Positions 1 through 6,245 of a stretch of 14,776 bases of DNA are shown here, in pieces. The translations under genes and the position numbers were made by a program. How positions within the stretch are numbered: position 1 is the first letter of the stretch; every line of letters begins with the position of its first letter. Under the pieces are notes generated by a model, which was given only the letters and a program-made list of their open reading frames with translations, did no database searches and was not told where the DNA came from. The stretch is from an uncultured Prevotella sp. (GTDB lineage: Bacteria; Bacteroidota; Bacteroidia; Bacteroidales; Bacteroidaceae): contig CALIIG010000027.1 in assembly GCA_938018155.1 (NCBI GenBank), positions 1-14,776 of the forward strand. Reading direction: 5' to 3'.

Positions 1-4
1 AGAA

Positions 5-33
5 AAAGAGGCCCTTCAAGGCCTCTTTCTTTT
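5..33 (-). terminator. Intrinsic terminator of the M6 protease gene
   Basis: A perfect 9-bp stem (AAAGAGGCC at 5-13 and GGCCTCTTT at 20-28) encloses a 6-nt loop. On the minus strand the stem runs straight into a run of T. It begins one base beyond the stop codon of the protease gene (32-34). The plus-strand copy also ends in CTTTT, so it could work in both directions for a gene left of the window. Confidence 0.85.
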
Positions 34-1756
34 ATTTTACAATTTTTTTGCCATCAACAATATAAATGCCGTGGGGCAATTTTTCAATATCCGTACCCAG
101 GAACGTGCCGCTGATACTGTAAACACGGTGTGCCCTTGCAGGCGTTATGTCAACGCCTTTTATATCAGCAGGTACGGACGGTACCGGCAGTTCGTTTTTC
201 TTTGCTGACTTACGAAATACAAAGCTCATGCTGCCATCGCCCTGCTGTTTAATATTCAAGATGCTGCAATTCATCAGCTTTTTGCCTTCGCTGTTTTCGT
301 TATGTAACGTAGCGGCTGGTGTAGAGGTGGCTGTTAATGAATCGTTTTGCACATAAGGATAAGCAGCACCTCCTTCGTCCAGCACCAATAAGCGTCCGAA
401 TACACTACCCGACATGGAATCGTCATAGCCGTTGGCATGGAATATTGTAACGTGCTGGTGGTCGTTTCCATATGCATAAGTTCCGCTCGTTGTATTAACG
501 GCGTTATGCCTCCATAGCGTTGCATCATAATCAATATGGTTGATTATCATTCCGTGCCCGGGCAATTCGGCATCAAATCCTTTCTGCTGCCGGTTATCAA
601 GAATATAATATTCGTTACGGTTGGCATCGTTATAGACAATGTATGTCTGCCCCATATCGGCCAGACACTGCATGTTTGTGATGGTGGTATCGGCCGTAAG
701 CTCAACCGGTTTCGTCCATCCGCAAACCATTTTCTCATATCCCGTATAGCCGGCAGGCACGAAACCGTCGCCGTTATACGCCCCTCTGTCCATCAAATCC
801 CAGCCTCCCATGCCGTAGTTTCCGCTATAAGCGGTATCGTACATATCAGGAAAGCCCATACAATGTGAAAATTCATGGCAGAAAGTTCCGATGCCGGCTA
901 CTTCGCTTCCCCTCAATTTGGTATAGCGTAATTCGCTCGAACAGGCGTACGTATTGATAATGGTGTTGCCTAATTTAAACTTACGATAGCCTGCGCTTGC
1001 AAGGTTAGACATGTGCGGCCATATCAAATCGTCTTCGCCGGTAGGCGAATCAGCCTGCCCGTGACCGGCATAAAGCACAAACACTTCTTCGGCCTCGCCG
1101 TCATTATCCCAGTCGTATGTGCTGAAATCAACCGAATCTTTTGCCAGCGAACACGCGCTGCGAATCATCTCAGGAGCACGCTCATCATCGTTCATGCCAT
1201 AGTAGCGATAAGGGTGTGACAGCTTTAGGGGACCTACAACATCAAACGTAAGGTCGAACTTTCCACCGCTCTGTGCCGAGAAATAGTCGCGTATGCTACC
1301 CTGAAAACGTCCTTCATGATACCCCTTGTCATTGGCAATGTGCGTGTAAAAGTTCTTGGGAGATGACATGGAAAAATGCTTGTCCGAGAACTCTACCAGC
1401 AGTATAAGCCCGCGTTTGCTGCCCTGAAATATTGCCGGATTTTTGTTTTCGCCCGGTGCTCTGAACCTTTGTCCCTTTGTATTAGCCGCACGAGCCATGC
1501 GCCTTTGCTTTGCTGCGGCCTTCCTGTCAATACTTTTCATGCTCACGGCCTTAAACAATCCGCTATCGCCATCGGGCACATAGGCCTTACCTTCGGCCGA
1601 TTGCCAAAAGTGAACATGCTCATCACCCCGAAGCATAACTTTCACCTCACTGCCATCGGCCAGCCTGATGGTTCGCCAAATACCCGGATAAGCGGGAACG
1701 GCATTTACAACATATACTGCCATTGACAGCAGCAGGGTACTGAGAAATTTCTTCAT
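32..1756 (-). CDS. Secreted M6-family zinc metalloprotease
   Basis: This 574-residue protein is an exported zinc endopeptidase of the M6 (immune-inhibitor-A-like) family. Residues 1-20 form a signal peptide with a short basic N-terminus and a hydrophobic core. A propeptide-like region of about 80-90 residues follows. The zinc site is HEFSHCMGFPD at 294-304: H294 and H298 bind zinc, E295 is catalytic, and D304 fits the third ligand of the HExxHxxGxxD form. A GGWDLMDRG block (317-325) is also typical of M6 enzymes. Residues about 540-574 form a C-terminal tail ending in GIYIVDGKKIVK. It resembles the short tails seen on many Bacteroidales secreted proteins, but I cannot prove it is a secretion-system sorting signal. 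The start follows a good promoter, and no Shine-Dalgarno is visible. The gene appears to be a single-gene unit. The family call is firm; the substrate is unknown, with host or dietary protein as an inference only. Confidence 0.9.
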   Translation of the reverse strand: MKKFLSTLLLSMAVYVVNAVPAYPGIWRTIRLADGSEVKVMLRGDEHVHFWQSAEGKAYVPDGDSGLFKAVSMKSIDRKAAAKQRRMARAANTKGQRFRAPGENKNPAIFQGSKRGLILLVEFSDKHFSMSSPKNFYTHIANDKGYHEGRFQGSIRDYFSAQSGGKFDLTFDVVGPLKLSHPYRYYGMNDDERAPEMIRSACSLAKDSVDFSTYDWDNDGEAEEVFVLYAGHGQADSPTGEDDLIWPHMSNLASAGYRKFKLGNTIINTYACSSELRYTKLRGSEVAGIGTFCHEFSHCMGFPDMYDTAYSGNYGMGGWDLMDRGAYNGDGFVPAGYTGYEKMVCGWTKPVELTADTTITNMQCLADMGQTYIVYNDANRNEYYILDNRQQKGFDAELPGHGMIINHIDYDATLWRHNAVNTTSGTYAYGNDHQHVTIFHANGYDDSMSGSVFGRLLVLDEGGAAYPYVQNDSLTATSTPAATLHNENSEGKKLMNCSILNIKQQGDGSMSFVFRKSAKKNELPVPSVPADIKGVDITPARAHRVYSISGTFLGTDIEKLPHGIYIVDGKKIVK

Positions 1757-1842
1757 ATCAAGTTGTTTATTTTTGTCTTTTATTCAATGCTACACCGTAC
1801 AAAATGCGTAATTATTATACAAACTGTCAGCATAATGAGCAG

Positions 1843-1873
1843 CAAAGTTACGTTTTTCTGACGATATGACAAA
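1843..1873 (-). promoter_or_regulatory. Promoter of the M6 protease gene
   Basis: Read on the minus strand, TTTG (1873-1870) is followed after 19 nt by TAACTTTG (1850-1843). This matches the Bacteroidetes -33 TTTG / -7 TAnnTTTG promoter in sequence and spacing. The predicted transcript would have an untranslated leader of about 80 nt. Confidence 0.65.
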
Positions 1874-1960
1874 ACAAAAAAGCCATAACCTTTCTGCCTT
1901 TCAAGCGTTTATATACTTCCTGAAGGCTCATATGCAACGATGTTTTCAACCATAAGAGTA

Positions 1961-2059
1961 TTGTTCGACGGCCGTCAGCAGCACGTACGGCGGCCGTCGT
2001 ATAATACGTTTGACGACCGTCAGCAGCGCTGCTGACGGCCGCCGAACAGCGAACATTAC
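1961..2059. repeat. Palindrome-rich 99-bp dispersed repeat, copy A
   Basis: This is one of two copies of the same 99-bp element, the other being at 9782-9880. They align without gaps over their full length and differ at roughly 15 positions by eye. The element contains four versions of the palindromic core GACGGCCGTC. Its outer arms form an imperfect inverted repeat of about 22 bp. Here the middle also contains the hairpin CGTATAATACG (1998-2008). Both copies lie between two minus-strand genes, outside coding sequence. It has no transposase and resembles a REP/BIME-type or MITE-type element. Confidence 0.85.
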
Positions 2060-2094
2060 ATCATAAACGGCATAATATTCTGCTGCCATCAATG

Positions 2095-2131
2095 TAAAAA
2101 AACGGCATAACAGGCCAACTGTTATGCCGTA
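2095..2131 (-). terminator. Intrinsic terminator of the rnhB-WYL unit
   Basis: A perfect 10-bp stem (ACGGCATAAC at 2102-2111, GTTATGCCGT at 2121-2130) has a 9-nt loop. On the minus strand it is followed by seven T residues. It lies about 20 nt past the stop codon of the WYL regulator gene. Confidence 0.88.
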
Positions 2132-2150
2132 AAACAACTATAATAGCTTT

Positions 2151-3095
2151 TTATCGTTCTAATATTTCAGGTTCGCGCATGTGACTCATGGTATGCAAAC
2201 GTTCGTTTAAATAGTTACAGAGTCCGTCACCCTGCACAATCTCAACATGGTCAAACAACCCCAATACAAAACGCCCTATACCCACATAGTTAGCCACCTC
2301 GGTTGTAAGCAGCCAGCGATTTTTGCCATCAGGCTTTATCAACTCGGCAGCATGGGGATACTCTTCGCACATGAGGCTGTATGCCAGCAGGTCTAAACGT
2401 ACACTGATAGGGATGCGCTCTTCGCTGCTAAACATAAACATGTCGGTAAATAACTGGCGGTGTTTGCTCTCGTTTGTCCAGCGATCGTTCAGTACTTCTA
2501 CCGATTCAATACGGCTTATTTTGAAGGTTTTGTTCATACCCGACGATAGTTCGTAGGCACGAATATCGGCTCGGTCGCCGAGAAAAAGGAAAGGTTCTAC
2601 AACACGATCTTTCACTGTCTGGCTGTGACCCGAGCTGTATCCATGCAGAATAACCACATAACGCTGGCTGATGGCATACTGAAGACGCTGGACGTTATTG
2701 TAAAAAAGACGATCTTTCCACGTTGGCGAAAACTCGTTAAGATGATAGTAACGTGTGAGCTTACGGCGCAAAAGACCGGCAATCGGGTTGTTTTTGTTGT
2801 CGGCATCAACCAGCAATGAGTGCATGTAAAAAGCCTGTTCCTGGGTAAAGTCTACCGTACGGGCAATGTCTTGAAAGAAAGGTGAATGGGGGTCGAGCAA
2901 ATAACGGTTATGCGAATGATGAATAACAAAGCCGTATTTTTCCAACTGTTTGATAACATAATAAAGGTTACGTTTGGATGTTCCCAGAACTTCGGCCAGC
3001 TCGGCAGCCGTATGACTGTCGTCGGCCATGGTTGAAACGAGGTCTAACAAGCGCCCTACGGCGGTATCGGATGGTTGAAAGGTTTTATCGGTCAT
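2151..3095 (-). CDS. WYL-domain transcription regulator with N-terminal HTH
   Basis: This 314-residue cytoplasmic protein has the layout of WYL-family regulators. A DeoR-like winged helix-turn-helix lies at about residues 12-60 (TAAELAEVLGTSKRNLYYVI is the recognition region). A WYL ligand-sensing domain lies at about 140-202, including VVEPFLFL and a DIRAYEL strand in place of the canonical WYL core. A C-terminal WCX-like extension lies at about 225-300. The frame stays open upstream to 3431, but that part overlaps rnhB in another frame. I therefore chose the ATG at 3095-3093, which begins MTDKTFQPSD just before the helix-turn-helix. No Shine-Dalgarno is obvious. The gene lies 97 bp downstream of rnhB and ends at a clear terminator, so the two are probably co-transcribed. 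Family members usually sense nucleic acids or nucleotides; the target of this one is not visible. Confidence 0.85.
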   Translation of the reverse strand: MTDKTFQPSDTAVGRLLDLVSTMADDSHTAAELAEVLGTSKRNLYYVIKQLEKYGFVIHHSHNRYLLDPHSPFFQDIARTVDFTQEQAFYMHSLLVDADNKNNPIAGLLRRKLTRYYHLNEFSPTWKDRLFYNNVQRLQYAISQRYVVILHGYSSGHSQTVKDRVVEPFLFLGDRADIRAYELSSGMNKTFKISRIESVEVLNDRWTNESKHRQLFTDMFMFSSEERIPISVRLDLLAYSLMCEEYPHAAELIKPDGKNRWLLTTEVANYVGIGRFVLGLFDHVEIVQGDGLCNYLNERLHTMSHMREPEILER

Positions 3096-3192
3096 ATCAG
3101 AAAAAGGTATACTAATGGATGGGTTGTCATGAAAAAAGTAGTTGTTTCGGGGTATATTCAGCAAGTTTACAGCCTGTAACGATGTCTCTGAG

Positions 3193-3840
3193 TTATTCAA
3201 ATTTAATCTCGAGCTGGCGCGCTCCAAGCAAGTTATACGAGCGCCTGTGGTAAGGTGTAATGCCAAATTGTGCAATAGCCGCACGATGTTTGGGTGTAGG
3301 ATACCCTTTGTTTTGTTTCCAGTTGTAAGCAGGATACTGGCGGTCGAGCTCGTCCATATAATCGTCACGACAGGTCTTTGCCAATATGCTGGCCGCAGCA
3401 ATAGCCTGGTATTTGCCATCGCCTTTAACAATACAGGTGTATGGTAATGGTGTTTTTACCGTATCATCATTGGGTGAAGAGGCCTGATTAGGATAGTAAG
3501 GATCGAACCTGTTGCCGTCGATAATCAATGCTTCGGGCTGTACCGAAAGCTGCGCTATGGCGCGGTGCATAGCCAGAAAGCTTGCATGGAGAATATTGAT
3601 GCGGTCAATTTCTTCGGGCGTTACAATGCCTATGGCCCACGAAATGGCGTCGCGCTGAATTTGTTCACGCAAGGCATAGCGTGCCTTCAGGGTTAGTTTT
3701 TTTGAATCGTTCAGTGCAGGGTTGTTATAATTACGCGGTAAAATAACAGCGGCGGCATAGACACTGCCGGCCAAACAGCCTCTGCCGGCTTCGTCACAAC
3801 CGGCTTCTATCAGGTCATTATAATAATGAGGTTCTAACAT
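3193..3840 (-). CDS. rnhB: Ribonuclease HII
   Basis: RNase HII cuts the RNA strand of RNA-DNA hybrids and single ribonucleotides built into DNA. The 215-residue protein opens with the catalytic block CDEAGRG (D16, E17). It continues with NDSKKL (44-49), [11 protein letters not shown] (84-94), IIDGNRF (106-112, with D108) and [12 protein letters not shown] (148-159, metal-binding D159). It then has NKGYPTPKH (177-185) and the C-terminal HRRSY (198-202). All core acidic residues are present. An unusual detail is a segment of about 12-15 extra residues (roughly 113-130) between IDGNR and the KGD motif (139-141), compared with the E. coli enzyme as I recall it. The gene is the first of a probable two-gene unit with the WYL regulator, and its leader carries GGAGTT repeats. 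Confidence 0.95.
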   Translation of the reverse strand: MLEPHYYNDLIEAGCDEAGRGCLAGSVYAAAVILPRNYNNPALNDSKKLTLKARYALREQIQRDAISWAIGIVTPEEIDRINILHASFLAMHRAIAQLSVQPEALIIDGNRFDPYYPNQASSPNDDTVKTPLPYTCIVKGDGKYQAIAAASILAKTCRDDYMDELDRQYPAYNWKQNKGYPTPKHRAAIAQFGITPYHRRSYNLLGARQLEIKFE

Positions 3841-3862
3841 AACTTGCTATTTTGTTCTGATA

Positions 3863-4093
3863 TTATTCTTCAGGAGTTAAGGAGTTATGGAGTTAAGAGG
3901 AGTTAAGACAAATGTATGGTTGGTAAAAGTATAACGTTAGGTATAAACAATACTTAGATTATTCTACACTAAAATCGAAATAAGACAGCTTCAATATCTA
4001 CATTGTTTCAGCACAAAATCAATGTTCAAACCATGCTTTGACATTTATCTTAACTTCTCCTAACTCCATAACTGCTTAACTCCTGAAGAATAA
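3863..4093. repeat. 45-bp imperfect inverted repeat of GGAGTT/AACTCC units
   Basis: The left arm (3863-3907) and the right arm (4049-4093) are reverse complements at 42 of 45 positions, separated by 141 nt. Each arm is built of four short GGAGTTA-type units with slight variation. There is no reading frame or transposase inside. Confidence 0.85.
3909..3916 (-). promoter_or_regulatory. Candidate -7 element for rnhB
   Basis: Read on the minus strand this is TACATTTG, matching TAnnTTTG. I find no TTTG at the expected upstream distance, so only half of the promoter is supported. If used, the transcript would begin just before the left arm of the GGAGTT repeat, putting that arm in the rnhB leader. 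Confidence 0.35.
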
Positions 4094-4113
4094 CTCCAGG
4101 CTCTTTAGTATTG

Positions 4114-4153
4114 TCTTAACTCCTTCTAACTCCCTTTAACTCCATAACTCCTG
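4114..4153. repeat. Additional run of AACTCC units
   Basis: Four spaced copies of AACTCC (TTAACTCC, CTAACTCC, TTAACTCC, ATAACTCC) occur in 40 bp, close to the right arm of the inverted repeat and in the same orientation. This looks like a third, degenerate copy of the same module. Confidence 0.75.
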
Positions 4154-4218
4154 TTTTATTCTTAACGTTTTTAACGTTGAAATATTGTGCAGTGAAATAA
4201 CACTTCACTATCAATGGC

Positions 4219-4226
4219 TACCTTTG
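4219..4226 (+). promoter_or_regulatory. Promoter -7 element of the small membrane protein gene
   Basis: TACCTTTG matches the Bacteroidetes -7 motif TAnnTTTG and lies 33 nt before the ATG. There is no TTTG at -33. Instead a short inverted repeat, AGTGAA (4191-4196) and TTCACT (4204-4209) with a 7-nt spacer, occupies that region and could be an operator. Confidence 0.5.
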
Positions 4227-4259
4227 CAGCAGAAAATAACAATATAATGTAAATAAAAA

Positions 4260-4565
4260 ATGGAGAAGGAAATGATACTTACAGCTGATAATCAGCGGGT
4301 GAACAGCGTACAACGTTCGGTAAAAAGCACTTTTAATATGATATGCAAAGCCTTAGAAGGTGTGAAGATGCCGGTTGAATGGCTGCGAAAATATTATTCA
4401 AAGGTATGTGAAAAAGAACTTACTCTCGGGCAGACCGTATTGTTGATAAACACCCAATTTGCCTTTTTGTTCACCGCCTTACCTGCAAATATGTCCATCA
4501 TTGCACGTATAGCAGGCTGCGCGTGGCTCATATTCAGTTTAAAAAAATGTCACGAACAAATATAG
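4260..4565 (+). CDS. Small two-helix membrane protein of unknown function
   Basis: I do not recognise this 101-residue protein. Residues 1-55 are polar and slightly basic. Two hydrophobic segments follow, at about 58-74 (LLINTQFAFLFTALP) and 78-94 (SIIARIAGCAWLIFS), joined by a very short turn, with a basic end (KKCHEQI). This suggests a membrane hairpin with both ends in the cytoplasm. It is the only plus-strand gene in the window. It is supported by a TACCTTTG promoter element upstream and a strong terminator downstream, and nothing longer overlaps it. The start is uncertain: the first ATG has an A-rich leader without a Shine-Dalgarno, whereas the ATG at codon 5 (4272) has GGAG six bases before it. 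No function can be inferred from the neighbours. Confidence 0.7.
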   Translation: MEKEMILTADNQRVNSVQRSVKSTFNMICKALEGVKMPVEWLRKYYSKVCEKELTLGQTVLLINTQFAFLFTALPANMSIIARIAGCAWLIFSLKKCHEQI

Positions 4566-4609
4566 ATCGTGTTATAAGACACTCATTCGGCCATCATCAA
4601 CACAAATAA

Positions 4610-4644
4610 AAAATCGGCTGACGTATTCACCGTCAGCCGATTTT
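4610..4644. terminator. Bidirectional intrinsic terminator
   Basis: A perfect 14-bp stem (AAAATCGGCTGACG at 4610-4623, CGTCAGCCGATTTT at 4631-4644) has a 7-nt loop. T-rich tails lie on both strands: TTTTGTTTT on the plus strand and a run of T on the minus strand. It serves the convergent small membrane protein gene and the susC-susD unit. Confidence 0.92.
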
Positions 4645-4660
4645 GTTTTATATAATATGA

Positions 4661-6205
4661 TTATTGCTGTCCGCCAGCCCACCATACAGGCTTCGTAAAA
4701 ATGTACATTCCGGCATCGTTACCCGAGCCAAAGGCCTTCTTTACATTGGGGTTTGAAATAACATCGCTGTTGCCATAGGGCAGACGCAGCGGCCATCTGT
4801 TACCCACTGCATTGTTATTATTGGGATTAACCATGGTTACAGGATAGCTTCCGTCAACAAATTTACAACGGCGCATATCGTTATAAGTCTCAAGCTGCTC
4901 GTCGCGAGTCTGTGCAATATACTTCTGAACAAGAATCTCTTTCAATGGATTTGCCAGATAAAGCGCATTGATATGGGTCAGATAATTCTGTACATCAGTT
5001 GCCGTGATATTGGCGGGATTGATGGTACCTGAGCCAAATACGACATCGGTAAACTTGCCTCCGGTAGCCTGCCAATCGTCCATAGCGGCCGTAACTGCCG
5101 CCTCAAAGTCGGGCTTTGCATTCTCATTAAGCCGGGCCTTTACTTCGGCACGGATGAAGTAAAGCTCTGATTTGCTGAACAAATGCTCATATGCAGCAGG
5201 GTTCAGATAGAAAGCAGGAACGTTCACTCCCTCCTGTTCGGCAGCCAGTTTAGCGTCACCAGGCGTTGCAACTGTGTCGGCACCTGTCATGTCTTTGTAG
5301 CAAGCGTAGTTGTAAATAGGCTCACGAGGGTCGTTGCGGGCCTTTAAAAGGTTGTCAACTGTAGTCGAAGAACCGATGTATTCACGGCTGAACCAGTAGG
5401 CGTACCAAGAGTTATTCTGTGCCCCTGTGTCAAAAACGTTGAGGTTTGCACCCTTAAATCCTGCTGCAAGAGCAGCGTCGGTCTCACTCAAAACCTGCCG
5501 AAGCAGGGCATCAGTCTTGTTAACTCCGTAGGTGTGCAGCAGGTAACGGGCCTTCAATGCGTGCGCAAGGCCTGACCATTGCTGCAAGTCGCCCTTGAAG
5601 ATTACGTCCTGCGAAACTCCGTTTTTCATACTGGCTCCACGGACGAAATTGGCCTGAGCGGCGTCCAATTTAGCAAAAATGGAGTCGTAAATAGCCTTTT
5701 GAGTATCAATCTTTGGAGCAGAAACATCTGAGAAACACTCTGACATGGGCACGTCTCCATGCAAGTCGGTAAGCACGCCCCAGTTTAAAGCTTCGAGCGT
5801 CTGGGCCATACCCATCAGGTCGTACTGACCTTTATTTACACCGTTTTCGCACTTTTTGCGCAGCGATGAAATGTTATAGATGTTCAAATATGTGCTGTTC
5901 CACTCGTTAGCAAAAGAAGAACTGGCCGCTATTTCTGACAGAAGACGCGCCTCTACATCCTTTAACTGGTTGTTGTTTGTACCGAATTCCTGCTCGGTGA
6001 ACGATGAAACATACCACGCATAGTTTCCACAAAGCACACTGTAAACCGTGGCAACCTCGCCGTCTGTAATCTGAAACTTGCCGTCAACAGCCGGCAATGA
6101 AGGGTGCCGCTCGTCAGTATTGATCTTATCCATCATGCTATCCGAACACGAAGACAGGAATAACAGGGATGACATGGCTAAGCCTAAAACATATTTTATT
6201 TTCAT
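4661..6205 (-). CDS. SusD/RagB-family outer-membrane nutrient-binding lipoprotein
   Basis: This 514-residue surface lipoprotein would cap the SusC barrel and bind its substrate. A lipoprotein signal ends at LSSC, with C20 as the lipidated residue. The early region (about 45-90), with WYVSSFTEQEFGTNNNQLKD, resembles the SusD-like_2 branch (SusD/RagB lipoproteins) rather than classic starch-type SusD. The helical TPR-like core with ALNWGVLTDLHGDVPMSE (138-155) and LAHALKARYLLHTYG (about 213-227) is typical of the family. Near the C-terminus, IAQTRDEQLETYNDMRR and NRWPLRLPYG match conserved stretches. AAGGAAAA stands about 7 nt before the ATG, a clear Shine-Dalgarno-like site. The gene lies 40 bp after the susC-like gene and ends before a strong terminator. 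The substrate (glycan or peptide) cannot be deduced. Confidence 0.93.
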   Translation of the reverse strand: MKIKYVLGLAMSSLLFLSSCSDSMMDKINTDERHPSLPAVDGKFQITDGEVATVYSVLCGNYAWYVSSFTEQEFGTNNNQLKDVEARLLSEIAASSSFANEWNSTYLNIYNISSLRKKCENGVNKGQYDLMGMAQTLEALNWGVLTDLHGDVPMSECFSDVSAPKIDTQKAIYDSIFAKLDAAQANFVRGASMKNGVSQDVIFKGDLQQWSGLAHALKARYLLHTYGVNKTDALLRQVLSETDAALAAGFKGANLNVFDTGAQNNSWYAYWFSREYIGSSTTVDNLLKARNDPREPIYNYACYKDMTGADTVATPGDAKLAAEQEGVNVPAFYLNPAAYEHLFSKSELYFIRAEVKARLNENAKPDFEAAVTAAMDDWQATGGKFTDVVFGSGTINPANITATDVQNYLTHINALYLANPLKEILVQKYIAQTRDEQLETYNDMRRCKFVDGSYPVTMVNPNNNNAVGNRWPLRLPYGNSDVISNPNVKKAFGSGNDAGMYIFTKPVWWAGGQQ

Positions 6206-6245
6206 AATCGTTTTCCTTTAATGAATGAGTTGATTAACGTTTCCC

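Larger units (their letters stand above)
1757..2150. other. Gene-free gap between regulator and protease genes
   Basis: This 394-bp stretch holds the protease promoter (1843-1873), repeat copy A (1961-2059) and the terminator of the upstream unit (2095-2131). A 63-codon minus-strand reading frame (1946-2137) runs through the repeat and the terminator stem, so I do not regard it as a gene. Confidence 0.7.
3841..4259. other. Divergent intergenic region rich in AACTCC repeats
   Basis: This 419-bp gap separates the divergent rnhB and small-ORF genes. It holds a 45-bp imperfect inverted repeat, a further run of AACTCC units, a candidate rnhB -7 element and the promoter of the plus-strand small gene. 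The middle (about 3910-4045) is plain AT-rich sequence in which I see no gene. Confidence 0.7.

Noticed and set aside
1946..2137. 63-codon minus-strand reading frame between the WYL and protease genes.
   Set aside because: It consists of terminator stem and repeat copy A and starts within the terminator. A real gene is unlikely.
3863..4153. AACTCC units considered as a CRISPR array.
   Set aside because: Units are 6-8 bp, irregularly spaced and partly inverted, with no constant 25-40 bp repeat and spacer pattern.
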